Shown in pieces: positions 24,139 through 31,978 of a stretch of DNA of 31,978 nucleotides. The translations under genes were made by a program, and so were the position numbers. The notes below the pieces were generated by a model that had not been told where the DNA came from, did not search any database, and saw only the letters and a list, made by a program, of their open reading frames with translations. Origin of the DNA: Bacteroidota bacterium (GTDB lineage: Bacteria > Bacteroidota > Bacteroidia > Bacteroidales > GCA-2748055); contig JAAEOI010000691.1 of the NCBI GenBank assembly GCA_024244665.1, forward strand, positions 1-31,978. Reading direction: 5' to 3'. Numbering within the stretch: position 1 is the first letter of the stretch; the number at the start of each line of letters is the position of its first letter.

Positions 24139-25290
24139 ATGATTAAGTTACTTACAATCATTGGAGCCAGGCCTCAGATCATCAAGGCGGCTGCATTGAG
24201 CAGGGCCATTGAGAAAGGTTTTAAGGACCGGGTACAGGAGGTGATCCTCCACACCGGTCAGCATTATGATGATTCCATGTCGGACATATTCTTCAGGGAG
24301 ATGCAGATCCCTCAGCCCGACTATAACCTGGAGATCGGATCGGCAAGTCACGGTTCCCAGACCGGACAGATGATTGAGGGTATTGAAAAGGTCATGCTGC
24401 AGGAGAAGCCCGATGCAATGGTAGTTTATGGGGATACCAATTCCACTCTGGCAGGGGCCCTGGCTGCCTCCAAGTTGCACATCCCGGTTGTGCATATCGA
24501 AGCCGGACTGCGCTCTTTCAACAAACAGATGCCTGAGGAGATCAACCGCATTGCATGCGATCATGTGAGTACGCTGCTATTCTCTCCCACCCTCACGGGC
24601 ATTCACAACCTTGAACAGGAGGGGATTGTCCACCACGAAAATGGGCTACTCTCATTCGACAACCAGGGTGTATATCACAACGGGGATGTGATGTACGACA
24701 ACACCCTTTTCTTCCGGGATCTTGCCCTGGCTACCTCTCCCATACTCAGGGATCTTGGCATTGATGAGCAGAACTACATCCTTGCCACCATTCATCGTCC
24801 ATCCAACACCGATGTACCTGAAAACCTGGCAGGCATCCTCAGTGCCATAAAGCAGATTGCATTGGAGAAGAATATCCGGATTATCCTCCCCCTTCACCCC
24901 CGCACAGTGGCAATTCTCGAGCGGGAAGAATCAGGTGAGAGCATGGAGCTGATACAGTCCAGTGAACTGATCAGCCTGATTCCGGCGGTATCTTTCCTGG
25001 AAATGATCAGGCTTGAGGCAGGAGCAAGTTTAATTCTTACCGATTCGGGAGGTGTTCAGAAGGAGGCCTGGTTCATGGAAAAACCGGTTGTGGTTTTGCG
25101 GGAGGAGACCGAATGGGTGGAGATTATCGATGCCGGAAACGGCGTCCTCACCGGGGCTGATCCAGAGAAGATTATCAATGCCGCAAGGGAATTCCTCGAG
25201 TCCCCTCCCAGGGCCTATCCACCCATTTTTGGGGATGGAGAAGCAGCCGTTCGAATTTTAGATGTACTCACAAAGGACCAATGGCAGTAG
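24139..25290 (+). CDS. wecB: UDP-N-acetylglucosamine 2-epimerase (non-hydrolysing)
   Basis: Interconverts UDP-GlcNAc and UDP-ManNAc for surface polysaccharides. The 383-residue product has IIGARPQIIKAAALSRAI (7-24, Arg11), LHTGQHYDDSMSDIFF (37-52), VYGDTNSTLAGALAASK (96-112), VVHIEAGLRSFNKQMPEEINR (117-137), LATIHRPSNTD and LTDSGGVQKEAWFMEKPVVVLREETEWVEI. The start at residue 1 is fixed by the family N-terminus. The TEWVE wording resembles WbpI-type epimerases acting on UDP-2,3-diacetamido sugars, so that substrate is possible and the gene symbol is a best guess. It lies 48 bases upstream of glyS, which has its own -7 box, and is divergent from nadB. Confidence 0.88.
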   Translation: MIKLLTIIGARPQIIKAAALSRAIEKGFKDRVQEVILHTGQHYDDSMSDIFFREMQIPQPDYNLEIGSASHGSQTGQMIEGIEKVMLQEKPDAMVVYGDTNSTLAGALAASKLHIPVVHIEAGLRSFNKQMPEEINRIACDHVSTLLFSPTLTGIHNLEQEGIVHHENGLLSFDNQGVYHNGDVMYDNTLFFRDLALATSPILRDLGIDEQNYILATIHRPSNTDVPENLAGILSAIKQIALEKNIRIILPLHPRTVAILEREESGESMELIQSSELISLIPAVSFLEMIRLEAGASLILTDSGGVQKEAWFMEKPVVVLREETEWVEIIDAGNGVLTGADPEKIINAAREFLESPPRAYPPIFGDGEAAVRILDVLTKDQWQ

Positions 25291-25306
25291 TCTTATAAAA
25301 TTGAGT

Positions 25307-25314
25307 TACTTTTG
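25307..25314 (+). promoter_or_regulatory. -7 promoter box of glyS
   Basis: TACTTTTG, an exact TAnnTTTG match, 24 bases before the glyS ATG and just after the epimerase stop codon. It would drive glyS and the close-packed genes after it. No TTG at the usual -33 spacing. Confidence 0.65.
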
Positions 25315-25338
25315 TGAGTTCAAAAAAGAAAATACAAT

Positions 25339-26895
25339 ATGGCCCAGGAAGATCTCTTTAAAAAACTTGTAGCGCACTGTAAAGAGTACGGATATGTTTT
25401 CCCCTCCAGCGAGATATACGACGGATTGGCAGCAGTATATGATTACGGACAGTACGGGGTAGAATTAAAAAACAACATCAAAAAATACTGGTGGGACTCC
25501 ATGGTCCTCCTGAACGAAAATGTGGTGGGGCTCGACTCGGCCATATTCATGCACCCCACCATCTGGAAGGCATCGGGACATGTGGATGCATTTAACGATC
25601 CACTGATCGACAACAAGGATTCAAAGAAGAGGTACCGTGCCGATATTCTCATCGAGGATCAAATGGCCAAATACGAAGGGAAGATCAATAAAGAGATTGA
25701 TAAGGCCAGGAAACGCTTTGGAGACTCTTTTGATGAAGCCCAGTTTAAAAGCACCAATCCCAGGGTACTGGCTAACCAGGAGAAAATGGATAAACTTCAC
25801 GGCCGTTTTGTGAAAGCCCTGAACGACTCAGACCTGGTGGAGCTAAAGCAGATTATCATAGACGAGGAGATCGTTTGCCCTCTCTCAGGATCGCGCGAAT
25901 GGACCGATGTGAGGCAGTTCAACCTGATGTTCTCAACCGAGATGGGCTCAACATCCGAGAGCGCCAATAAGATTTACCTGCGCCCTGAAACCGCACAGGG
26001 TATCTTTGTAAACTACCTGAACGTACAGAAATCGGGCCGCATGAAGATTCCATTCGGGATTGCCCAGATTGGGAAAGCATTCAGGAATGAGATCGTGGCC
26101 AGACAGTTCATCTTCAGGATGCGCGAGTTTGAGCAGATGGAGATGCAATTCTTTGTCCCCCCGGGAACGGAGCTAGAGTGGTTCAAAACCTGGAAAGAGA
26201 CACGGATGAAGTGGCATCGGGCGCTTGGATTCGGCGACGATAATTACCGTTTCCATGACCACGATAAGCTGGCTCACTATGCCAATGCCGCCACCGATAT
26301 TGAATTTCGGTTCCCATTTGGTTTTAAAGAGGTGGAGGGGATTCATTCACGAACCGACTTCGACCTGGGGAGTCACCAGGAGTACTCGGGTAAAAAGTTA
26401 CAGTATTTCGACCCGGAAAGCAACAAGAACTACGTGCCATTCGTGGTGGAGACCTCAATCGGAGTCGATCGCATGTTCCTGCAGGTCATCTCTGCAGCCT
26501 ATAAGGAGGAGGTGCTGACCAAGGAGGACGGATCGACCGACTCAAGGGTGGTACTGAAGCTGCCACCAGCCTTGGCCCCTGTAAAACTGGCCATATTCCC
26601 GCTCACTAAAAAAGACGGTCTGCCCGACAAGGCAAGGACCATTATGAACCATTTGAGATTTGAGTTCAACTGCCAGTATGAGGAGAAGGACTCCATCGGG
26701 AAACGTTACCGCAGGCAGGATGCCATAGGAACCCCCTTCTGCATCACCATCGACCACCAGAGCCTGGAGGATGACACAGTAACCATCCGTTACAGGGACA
26801 GCATGGAACAGGAGCGGATCCAATGGACAAAACTGCAGGAAATTATCAGCGAAAAGGTGAGTATGCGGACCCTTTTTGAAAACATCACTGACTAA
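25339..26895 (+). CDS. glyS: Glycyl-tRNA synthetase, single-chain homodimer type
   Basis: Charges tRNA-Gly. The 518-residue product is the single-chain class II type, not the alpha/beta tetramer of Escherichia coli. N-terminal SEIYDGLAAVYDYGQYGVELKNNIK and the substrate-pocket HPTIWKASGHVDAF are typical. Motif 2 is FRNEIVARQFIFRMREFEQMEMQFF, the ESANKIYLRPETAQGIF stretch precedes it, and motif 3 is SIGVDRMFL. The anticodon-binding domain starts at about LPPALAPVKLAIFPL, with GKRYRRQDAIGTPFCITID. The length is somewhat above 460, as usual in Bacteroidota. yfhO follows after 10 bases, so glyS appears to head a five-gene run ending in nonulosonic acid genes. Confidence 0.95.
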   Translation: MAQEDLFKKLVAHCKEYGYVFPSSEIYDGLAAVYDYGQYGVELKNNIKKYWWDSMVLLNENVVGLDSAIFMHPTIWKASGHVDAFNDPLIDNKDSKKRYRADILIEDQMAKYEGKINKEIDKARKRFGDSFDEAQFKSTNPRVLANQEKMDKLHGRFVKALNDSDLVELKQIIIDEEIVCPLSGSREWTDVRQFNLMFSTEMGSTSESANKIYLRPETAQGIFVNYLNVQKSGRMKIPFGIAQIGKAFRNEIVARQFIFRMREFEQMEMQFFVPPGTELEWFKTWKETRMKWHRALGFGDDNYRFHDHDKLAHYANAATDIEFRFPFGFKEVEGIHSRTDFDLGSHQEYSGKKLQYFDPESNKNYVPFVVETSIGVDRMFLQVISAAYKEEVLTKEDGSTDSRVVLKLPPALAPVKLAIFPLTKKDGLPDKARTIMNHLRFEFNCQYEEKDSIGKRYRRQDAIGTPFCITIDHQSLEDDTVTIRYRDSMEQERIQWTKLQEIISEKVSMRTLFENITD

Positions 26896-26905
26896 GGTAT
26901 AGATT

Positions 26906-29431
26906 ATGAAAAATGCCCTCATCGAATCTCTGACCTCTTTTTCCAAAACCCACCTGATCATCCTGGTTGGATTCCTGGCTCTGGCCCTGGCCTATATGAG
27001 TCCCGTACTCGATGGGAAGGTGCTTTCGCAGCACGACATGACCCAGTTTGACGGGATGAAACAGGAGCTGGTCAAATATCACGAAGAAACAGGGGAATAC
27101 TCCCAGTGGACCAACTCACTGTTCGGCGGAATGCCGGCTTTTCATGTGGGTCCTTCAGGAAAAATTTTTAATGTATTCAGCAGGATCGCAACTTTCGCCC
27201 ATCTGAAAATCCCCATGCGAAATCCCGTCTCCATTATGTTCATTTACCTGCTCTGCTTCTATGTGCTGCTTGTGGCTCTGAAGGTGAATCCGTGGGTAAG
27301 TGCCATAGGGGCCATTGCTTTTGCCTTCTCTTCATACAACCTGATTATTCTCGATCCTGGCCATATTGCCAAGGCCTACGCCATTGCATATATGGCACCC
27401 GTGGTGGCAGGGATTCTGCTTACCTACAGAGGGAAATATCTATGGGGCGGAATCCTGTTTATATTTGGACTGGGGCTTGAACTCTACAGCAACCACCTGC
27501 AGATCACCTACTACCTGCTACTCACAGCATTAATTATTGTTGCAGTCAAGGGAGTATTTGCCATAAGGGAAAAACAGTTGAAGAAATTCCTGATCGCCTC
27601 TGGCGTTCTGGTTGTGGCTGCCATCATTGCGGTCCTGCCCAACTTCGCAAGCATGTGGATCAACTACGAGATTTCCAAACAGAGCATGCGTGGGCAACCG
27701 GAGCTGACCATTGGCCAGGAGGGCCAGACTTCGGGGCTTGATAAGAGTTATGCACTGGCATGGAGCTATGGAAAAGCGGAAACATTTTCACTGATGATTC
27801 CCTATATGACCGGAGGTAAAACCGGGGCACTTGGCGAAAACGAGAAAGCCATGGAGAATGTGAGCCCTCAGTTAAGGGAGACCATCGCCGGGCAGAACCA
27901 GTACTGGGGAGCCAAGGCTTCCACAGCCGGAGATAACTATTCGGGGGCCATCGTGGTATTTTTCTTTGTACTGGGGCTCTTGCTCATAAAGGGCCCTATG
28001 CGCTGGTGGATCATTATTTCCAGTCTTCTGTCGATCTTTTTGGCCTGGGGGAATAATTTCATTGGATTTTCAAATTTTTTCCTGGATCATGTCCCCTTCT
28101 ATAATAAATTCAGAACAGTAGAGATGATCCTGGTCATAGTCTGTTTCAACATTCCCTTACTGGCATTTCTGATCCTTGACCGGGTGATCAAAGAACCGGA
28201 ATTATTCACTGAAAATAAACAGAAAATCCTAATAGCTTTTGGGCTCACCGGAGGGCTCTCTTTGATTTTCTTCCTTATTCCGGGGATATTCTCTTTCTTC
28301 TCAGAGCGTGAACAGCAAATCTTCAACCAGCAACTGGCCGGGGCCAATGCCCAGTATGCTTCCCAATTCAGGCAGTTTATGAATGAACTTGAAGCTGCAC
28401 GGATTTCCATTTTCAGGCATGATGCCATCCGCTCTTTTCTGCTCATTGCAATAGCATTTGTATTAACCTGGTTTTATGCCAGGAAAAAGGTGAAGCTGAC
28501 CTGGTTCCTGGCCGGACTAGCATTACTGATCACAGTCGAAATGTGGCTTGTGGACCGCAGGTACCTGAACAAGGACAACTTTGTTTCAAAGCGTGAACAG
28601 GAAAACGCCACCGCTGCAAATCAGGCCGACACGTATATACTCCAGGATCCGGACATACACTTCAGGGTAGCAAACCTCACCCTGTCTCCCTGGCAGGACG
28701 GAACCAATTCATTTTACCATAAATCCATCGGGGGTTATCACGGAATAAAACTCAGAAGGTACCAGGATCTTATCGAAGGATACCTGTCACCAGGTCTCCA
28801 GAACATTATTGGAGCGTTGAACAGCAAGCCCACAGCCATTGAAATGGATTCGGTCCTTGCAGCTGAGCAGGTACTAAATATGATTAATACAAAGTACCTG
28901 ATCCTGAATCCCAATGGGCAACCACTTCATAACACAGCTGCCATGGGGCATGGATGGCTGGTGAAGAATGTCAGGATAGTGGAGAATCCCGATGAAGAAT
29001 ATATGGCTCTGGGCAACACCGATCTGACCCGGGTTGCTGTGGTGGATAAACGGTTCGGGGAACTGATTTCAAAGGATCTGCTTAATTCGGAGGCTAATGG
29101 AACCGTGAAGCTTACGGAGTACAGGCCCAATCGAATGACCTACCAGGTTTCGGCCGGACAAAAATCCCTGGCTGTATTCTCTGACATCTACTATGGTGAA
29201 AGCTGGCAGGCCAGCATTGATGGAAATCCAGTACCTCACCTCAGGGCCAATTATATGCTCAGGGCCCTGCCGATTGAGGCCGGGACTCATACTGTTGAAT
29301 TTGAGTTTGAGTTTGAACCCTACGAAAAAGGTAAAATTATTTCAGCATCCGGATCGATCATTGTGTTGCTGATTATTCTGTCAGGACTGGCATATTTCAT
29401 CTACTTATCGATCCGAACCAAAAGAGAATAA
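26906..29431 (+). CDS. YfhO family integral membrane protein
   Basis: Large polytopic membrane protein of the YfhO group, related to GT-C glycosyltransferases; Gram-positive relatives take part in glycosylating lipoteichoic acid, but the role in Bacteroidota is unproven. Of 841 residues, about 1-545 hold roughly 12 hydrophobic segments, starting at 15-33. The region between segments 1 and 2 has SQHDMTQFDGMKQEL and WTNSLFGGMPAFH, the acidic residue-bearing loop typical of GT-C enzymes. After about 550 comes a soluble domain, ending in the family C-terminus IYYGESWQASIDG and ANYMLRALPIEAGTHTVEF, then a last membrane segment (about 815-835). It is 10 bases after glyS and 14 before the dehydratase, hinting at a surface-glycan role. 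Confidence 0.87.
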   Translation: MKNALIESLTSFSKTHLIILVGFLALALAYMSPVLDGKVLSQHDMTQFDGMKQELVKYHEETGEYSQWTNSLFGGMPAFHVGPSGKIFNVFSRIATFAHLKIPMRNPVSIMFIYLLCFYVLLVALKVNPWVSAIGAIAFAFSSYNLIILDPGHIAKAYAIAYMAPVVAGILLTYRGKYLWGGILFIFGLGLELYSNHLQITYYLLLTALIIVAVKGVFAIREKQLKKFLIASGVLVVAAIIAVLPNFASMWINYEISKQSMRGQPELTIGQEGQTSGLDKSYALAWSYGKAETFSLMIPYMTGGKTGALGENEKAMENVSPQLRETIAGQNQYWGAKASTAGDNYSGAIVVFFFVLGLLLIKGPMRWWIIISSLLSIFLAWGNNFIGFSNFFLDHVPFYNKFRTVEMILVIVCFNIPLLAFLILDRVIKEPELFTENKQKILIAFGLTGGLSLIFFLIPGIFSFFSEREQQIFNQQLAGANAQYASQFRQFMNELEAARISIFRHDAIRSFLLIAIAFVLTWFYARKKVKLTWFLAGLALLITVEMWLVDRRYLNKDNFVSKREQENATAANQADTYILQDPDIHFRVANLTLSPWQDGTNSFYHKSIGGYHGIKLRRYQDLIEGYLSPGLQNIIGALNSKPTAIEMDSVLAAEQVLNMINTKYLILNPNGQPLHNTAAMGHGWLVKNVRIVENPDEEYMALGNTDLTRVAVVDKRFGELISKDLLNSEANGTVKLTEYRPNRMTYQVSAGQKSLAVFSDIYYGESWQASIDGNPVPHLRANYMLRALPIEAGTHTVEFEFEFEPYEKGKIISASGSIIVLLIILSGLAYFIYLSIRTKRE

Positions 29432-29445
29432 CTTACCTTTAAGCT

Positions 29446-30426
29446 ATGCAGAAAGCACTCATTACAGGAGCTGATGGATTCATTGGTTCTCATCTGACCG
29501 AACTACTGCTTGAAAAAGGTTACAGGGTCAGGGCGCTGGCGCAGTACAACTCATTTAACTACTGGGGATGGCTTGAGGATATACCCCGGCATCAAAATCT
29601 TGAGATCGTATCGGGCGACATCCGTGATCCTCATTTTTGCAGGGAGATCACCAAAGGACAGGACATAATCTTCCACCTTGCCGCGCTGATCGCCATACCC
29701 TATTCATATGTTGCCCCGGACAGCTATGTGGATACCAACGTTAAGGGGACGCTGAATATATGTCAGGCTGCAAAAGAGCATGGTAACATCAGGGTCATCC
29801 ATACCTCCACCTCGGAGGTGTACGGAACTGCCAATTATGTCCCCATAGATGAGAAACACCCAAAGCAGGCCCAGTCACCCTATTCTGCCTCGAAAATCAG
29901 TGCAGATGCCATGGCATTAAGCTTTTTTCATTCGTTTGAATTACCTGTCACCGTTGCCAGGCCCTTTAACACATACGGGCCCAGGCAATCGGCACGCGCC
30001 TTCATACCGACGGTCATCACCCAGATGTTATCGGGAGATGATACGATTAAGACGGGAGACTTAAGTCCCACCAGGGATTTGAATTATGTGAAAGATACCT
30101 GCCTGGGTTTCCTGGCCCTGGCAAATTGTGATGAGTCGATCGGCAAAGAGGTAAACATCGCATCAAACTATGAGATTTCCATGGCCAATGTTTTGGAGAA
30201 GATCAGGGAGATCCTCAAAGTGGATGTCTCCTTTGTTACAGATGAACAACGGATCAGACCGAAAGATTCAGAGGTATTCAGGTTGTGGGGAGACAACTCA
30301 TTGATCCGGGAGCTTACCGGGTTCAAACCGGCCTGCACCCTTGAGGAGGGATTGGAACTCACCTGCTCCTGGTTCTCTGCCGAAGGGAATATGAGCAAAT
30401 ACAAAACAGATATCTATAACCTGTAG
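29446..30426 (+). CDS. legB: NAD-dependent sugar-nucleotide 4,6-dehydratase, LegB-like
   Basis: Extended short-chain dehydrogenase expected to remove water from a nucleotide-activated GlcNAc, giving the 4-keto-6-deoxy sugar; in Campylobacter LegB acts on GDP-GlcNAc in legionaminic acid synthesis. The 326-residue product has the NAD motif GADGFIGS (8-15), YNSFNYWGWL (34-43), DIRDPHF, HLAALIAIPYSYVAPDSYVDTNVKGT, STSEVYGTA (121-129) and the catalytic Tyr146-Lys150 in SPYSASK, then ARPFNTYGPRQSARAFIPT. The YNSFNYWGWL and AALIAIPYSY wording separates it from GalE, RmlB and PseB. The donor nucleotide (GDP or UDP) cannot be told from sequence. A NeuD-like acyltransferase follows after 8 bases. Confidence 0.86.
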   Translation: MQKALITGADGFIGSHLTELLLEKGYRVRALAQYNSFNYWGWLEDIPRHQNLEIVSGDIRDPHFCREITKGQDIIFHLAALIAIPYSYVAPDSYVDTNVKGTLNICQAAKEHGNIRVIHTSTSEVYGTANYVPIDEKHPKQAQSPYSASKISADAMALSFFHSFELPVTVARPFNTYGPRQSARAFIPTVITQMLSGDDTIKTGDLSPTRDLNYVKDTCLGFLALANCDESIGKEVNIASNYEISMANVLEKIREILKVDVSFVTDEQRIRPKDSEVFRLWGDNSLIRELTGFKPACTLEEGLELTCSWFSAEGNMSKYKTDIYNL

Positions 30427-30434
30427 ACTCTCAT

Positions 30435-31016
30435 ATGAAAGAATCCATCATTCTCATAGGAGGCGGAGGGCATTGTAAGGCCTGCATAGATGTGATCGAA
30501 CAGGAAGGCATTTACTCCATTGCAGGAATCGTTGATCTTCCTGAAAAGCAGGGAGAAAGCATCCTTGGATACCCGGTTATCGGGACAGACGATGACCTGA
30601 AGCAGCTTGTCAAATCATATGACAATTTCCTCCTGACACTTGGACAAATCTATTCTCCTGAGCGGAGGACCTGGATATATCAGGATCTGGTAAGGATCGG
30701 TGCAAAACTGCCGGCCATTATTTCACCCCATGCATATGTGTCGAAGCATTCCACAATCGGTAATGGAACCATAATCATGCACCATGCCCTGGTAAATGCT
30801 CAGGCAAAGATCGGGGTCAACTGCATCGTTAATTCAAAGGCCCTGATCGAACATGATGTGCAGATCGGGGACCATTGCCATATATCCACGGGTGCAATTA
30901 TTAACGGAAGTGCAGTCGTTGAACACTCAAGTTTCATTGGAAGCAATGCGGTTACAAGGGAATCGGTCCGAATCCCCGCAAGAAGTTTTATCAAAGCCAA
31001 CAGCCTCGTGAAATAA
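30435..31016 (+). CDS. Sugar O/N-acyltransferase, NeuD/PglD/LegH-like
   Basis: Left-handed beta-helix acetyltransferase. The 193-residue product starts with a short Rossmann part (IILIGGGGHCKACIDVI, 5-21; the GGGGH loop binds the sugar nucleotide). From about 95 it has hexapeptide repeats, including HSTIGNGTIIMHH, AKIGVNCIVNSKALIEHDVQIGD and AVVEHSSFIGSNA, with likely catalytic His140 in IEHD. In legionaminic acid pathways such an enzyme acetylates the 4-amino sugar (LegH); in sialic acid clusters NeuD has the same fold. Position between a LegB-like and a NeuC-like gene favours LegH. Its TAA overlaps the next ATG by one base, so translation is coupled. Confidence 0.84.
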   Translation: MKESIILIGGGGHCKACIDVIEQEGIYSIAGIVDLPEKQGESILGYPVIGTDDDLKQLVKSYDNFLLTLGQIYSPERRTWIYQDLVRIGAKLPAIISPHAYVSKHSTIGNGTIIMHHALVNAQAKIGVNCIVNSKALIEHDVQIGDHCHISTGAIINGSAVVEHSSFIGSNAVTRESVRIPARSFIKANSLVK

Positions 31017-31978
31017 TGAAAATAGCCTTTTTCACTACCACAAGGGCTGATTTCGGCTTACTCCTGCCTCTCATAAGAAGCATCAGGGAGAGCGAAAACA
31101 TCGACTACCTTCTGTTTGCAGGAGGGGCTCACCTGAAGCAGGAGTACGGTTTTACCATTGATGAAATCAAAAAGACAGGATTAAACCTCTCCTCCACCTT
31201 TGACTACCTGCCTTCTCAAACCGCTCCGGGCGATTTACTAAAGGGGCTTGCAAAGGAAACCGGGCAACTGGCCGAAATCTTTGCCAGCTTTAAATTCGAT
31301 GCCATCTGCATCCTGGGAGACAGGTATGAACTCCTTCCGGTTGTACAGGCTGCCATCCTGTTCAGGAAAGGAATCATTCACCTTCACGGAGGGGAGAAAT
31401 CTGAAGGGGCGCTTGATGAGCAGGTAAGACATATGATTACCAAGGCGGCGCATCTGCATTTTGCCGCTTGTGATGAGTATGCAGACAATATCCGCCGGAT
31501 GGGCGAGCAGGCGTGGAGGGTCCACAACACAGGTGCACTTGGCGTTGATAATATGAGGTTCCGTACCCCGGTGCCGAAGAAGGAGCTGTTTGGAGATTTG
31601 GGCCTGGATGAGAACATGAAGACAATACTGCTCACCTACCATCCTGTCACAGTAGAAGATGAGATCTCCCACACCGAACAGATCAGAAACCTTTTCGGAG
31701 CCCTGGAGCAGTCCGCTTTCCAGGTAATGATTACAGCACCCGGTGCAGAAACGGACCGTGAATTGATCCTTGGTGAAATAGAAAAGCAGGTTAAAAACAA
31801 CAGGAACTATCACTTCACCGGGTCGCTCGGTTTCACAAAGTACCTGAACCTGATCCCCCATTGTAACTTTGTTATCGGAAACTCATCCAGTGGTATTATC
31901 GAGGTACCGTATTTCAAAATTCCCACCATAAATGTTGGCAGCAGGCAACAGGGCAGGATACGGCACCACAGCGTGATC
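31016..31978 (+). CDS. neuC: UDP-sugar hydrolysing 2-epimerase, NeuC/LegG-like (cut by right edge)
   Basis: Expected to epimerise C2 and remove the nucleotide, giving free ManNAc or its 2,4-diacetamido-6-deoxy analogue, the precursor of a nonulosonic acid. The frame starts at the ATG overlapping the preceding stop (TAATG at 31014-31018) and is open for 321 codons to the edge; family members have about 380, so some 60 residues are missing. It shows TTTRADFGLLLPLI (7-20), ILGDRYELL (99-107), IHLHGGEKSEGALDEQVRHMITK (121-143), LTYHPVT (206-212) and IGNSSSGIIEVP (287-298), the hydrolysing-epimerase signatures. The HLHGGE and GALDE segments distinguish it from the non-hydrolysing enzyme at 24139. 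legG may be the better symbol if the product is legionaminic acid. Confidence 0.88.
   Translation, partial: MKIAFFTTTRADFGLLLPLIRSIRESENIDYLLFAGGAHLKQEYGFTIDEIKKTGLNLSSTFDYLPSQTAPGDLLKGLAKETGQLAEIFASFKFDAICILGDRYELLPVVQAAILFRKGIIHLHGGEKSEGALDEQVRHMITKAAHLHFAACDEYADNIRRMGEQAWRVHNTGALGVDNMRFRTPVPKKELFGDLGLDENMKTILLTYHPVTVEDEISHTEQIRNLFGALEQSAFQVMITAPGAETDRELILGEIEKQVKNNRNYHFTGSLGFTKYLNLIPHCNFVIGNSSSGIIEVPYFKIPTINVGSRQQGRIRHHSVI

Noticed and set aside
31238..31861. Long open frame on the minus strand near the right edge
   Set aside because: It is antisense to the NeuC/LegG-like gene, whose plus-strand frame from 31016 shows clear family motifs.

Overview
The window reads as a chromosomal segment of a Bacteroidota bacterium, most likely of the order Bacteroidales or Marinilabiliales. 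Three things point there: the order rplM-rpsI-rpsB-tsf followed by pyrH-frr; a three-gene cytochrome b / flavoprotein / iron-sulfur succinate dehydrogenase-fumarate reductase set; and eight or more upstream sites matching the Bacteroidota -7 promoter box TAnnTTTG, with few Shine-Dalgarno sequences. All genes are intact apart from two cut by the window edges.

Layout. 1-75: start of a leftward membrane-protein gene, cut by the edge. 344-4460: translation block rplM, rpsI, rpsB, tsf (strong terminator), then pyrH and frr (strong terminator). 4578-5573: leftward OmpA-family lipoprotein with a long coiled coil. 5732-7663: dxs. 7680-9239: leftward ALDH7-like aldehyde dehydrogenase. 9452-9584: a heptanucleotide tandem repeat next to tRNA-Leu(CAA). 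9599-11737: dCMP deaminase and a C-terminal processing protease. 11834-12364: Spy/CpxP-like periplasmic protein. 12407-14469: leftward pair of an alpha/beta hydrolase and an M24B aminopeptidase P. 14605-17985: sdhC-sdhA-sdhB (or frdCAB). 18039-19427: second, leftward M24B peptidase. 19696-20427: a conserved protein of unknown function. 20387-21358: leftward CPBP protease. 21458-22492: tRNA-dihydrouridine synthase. 22487-24061: leftward nadB. 24139-25290: non-hydrolysing UDP-GlcNAc 2-epimerase. 25339 to the end: a tight rightward run of glyS, a YfhO-family membrane protein, a LegB-type dehydratase, a NeuD/LegH-type acyltransferase and a NeuC/LegG-type hydrolysing epimerase cut by the right edge.

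Most of the window is housekeeping. The translation block supplies ribosomal proteins, EF-Ts, UMP kinase and ribosome recycling factor. sdhCAB couples succinate/fumarate to quinone, dxs starts isoprenoid synthesis and nadB starts NAD synthesis. The most distinctive part is the right end. Three consecutive genes there match steps of nonulosonic acid (legionaminic/pseudaminic-type sialic acid) synthesis and appear to be co-transcribed with glyS and yfhO. The aminotransferase expected between the dehydratase and the acyltransferase is absent, so the pathway must continue beyond the window or use a gene elsewhere. I found no CRISPR array, insertion sequence, prophage or evident new defence system.
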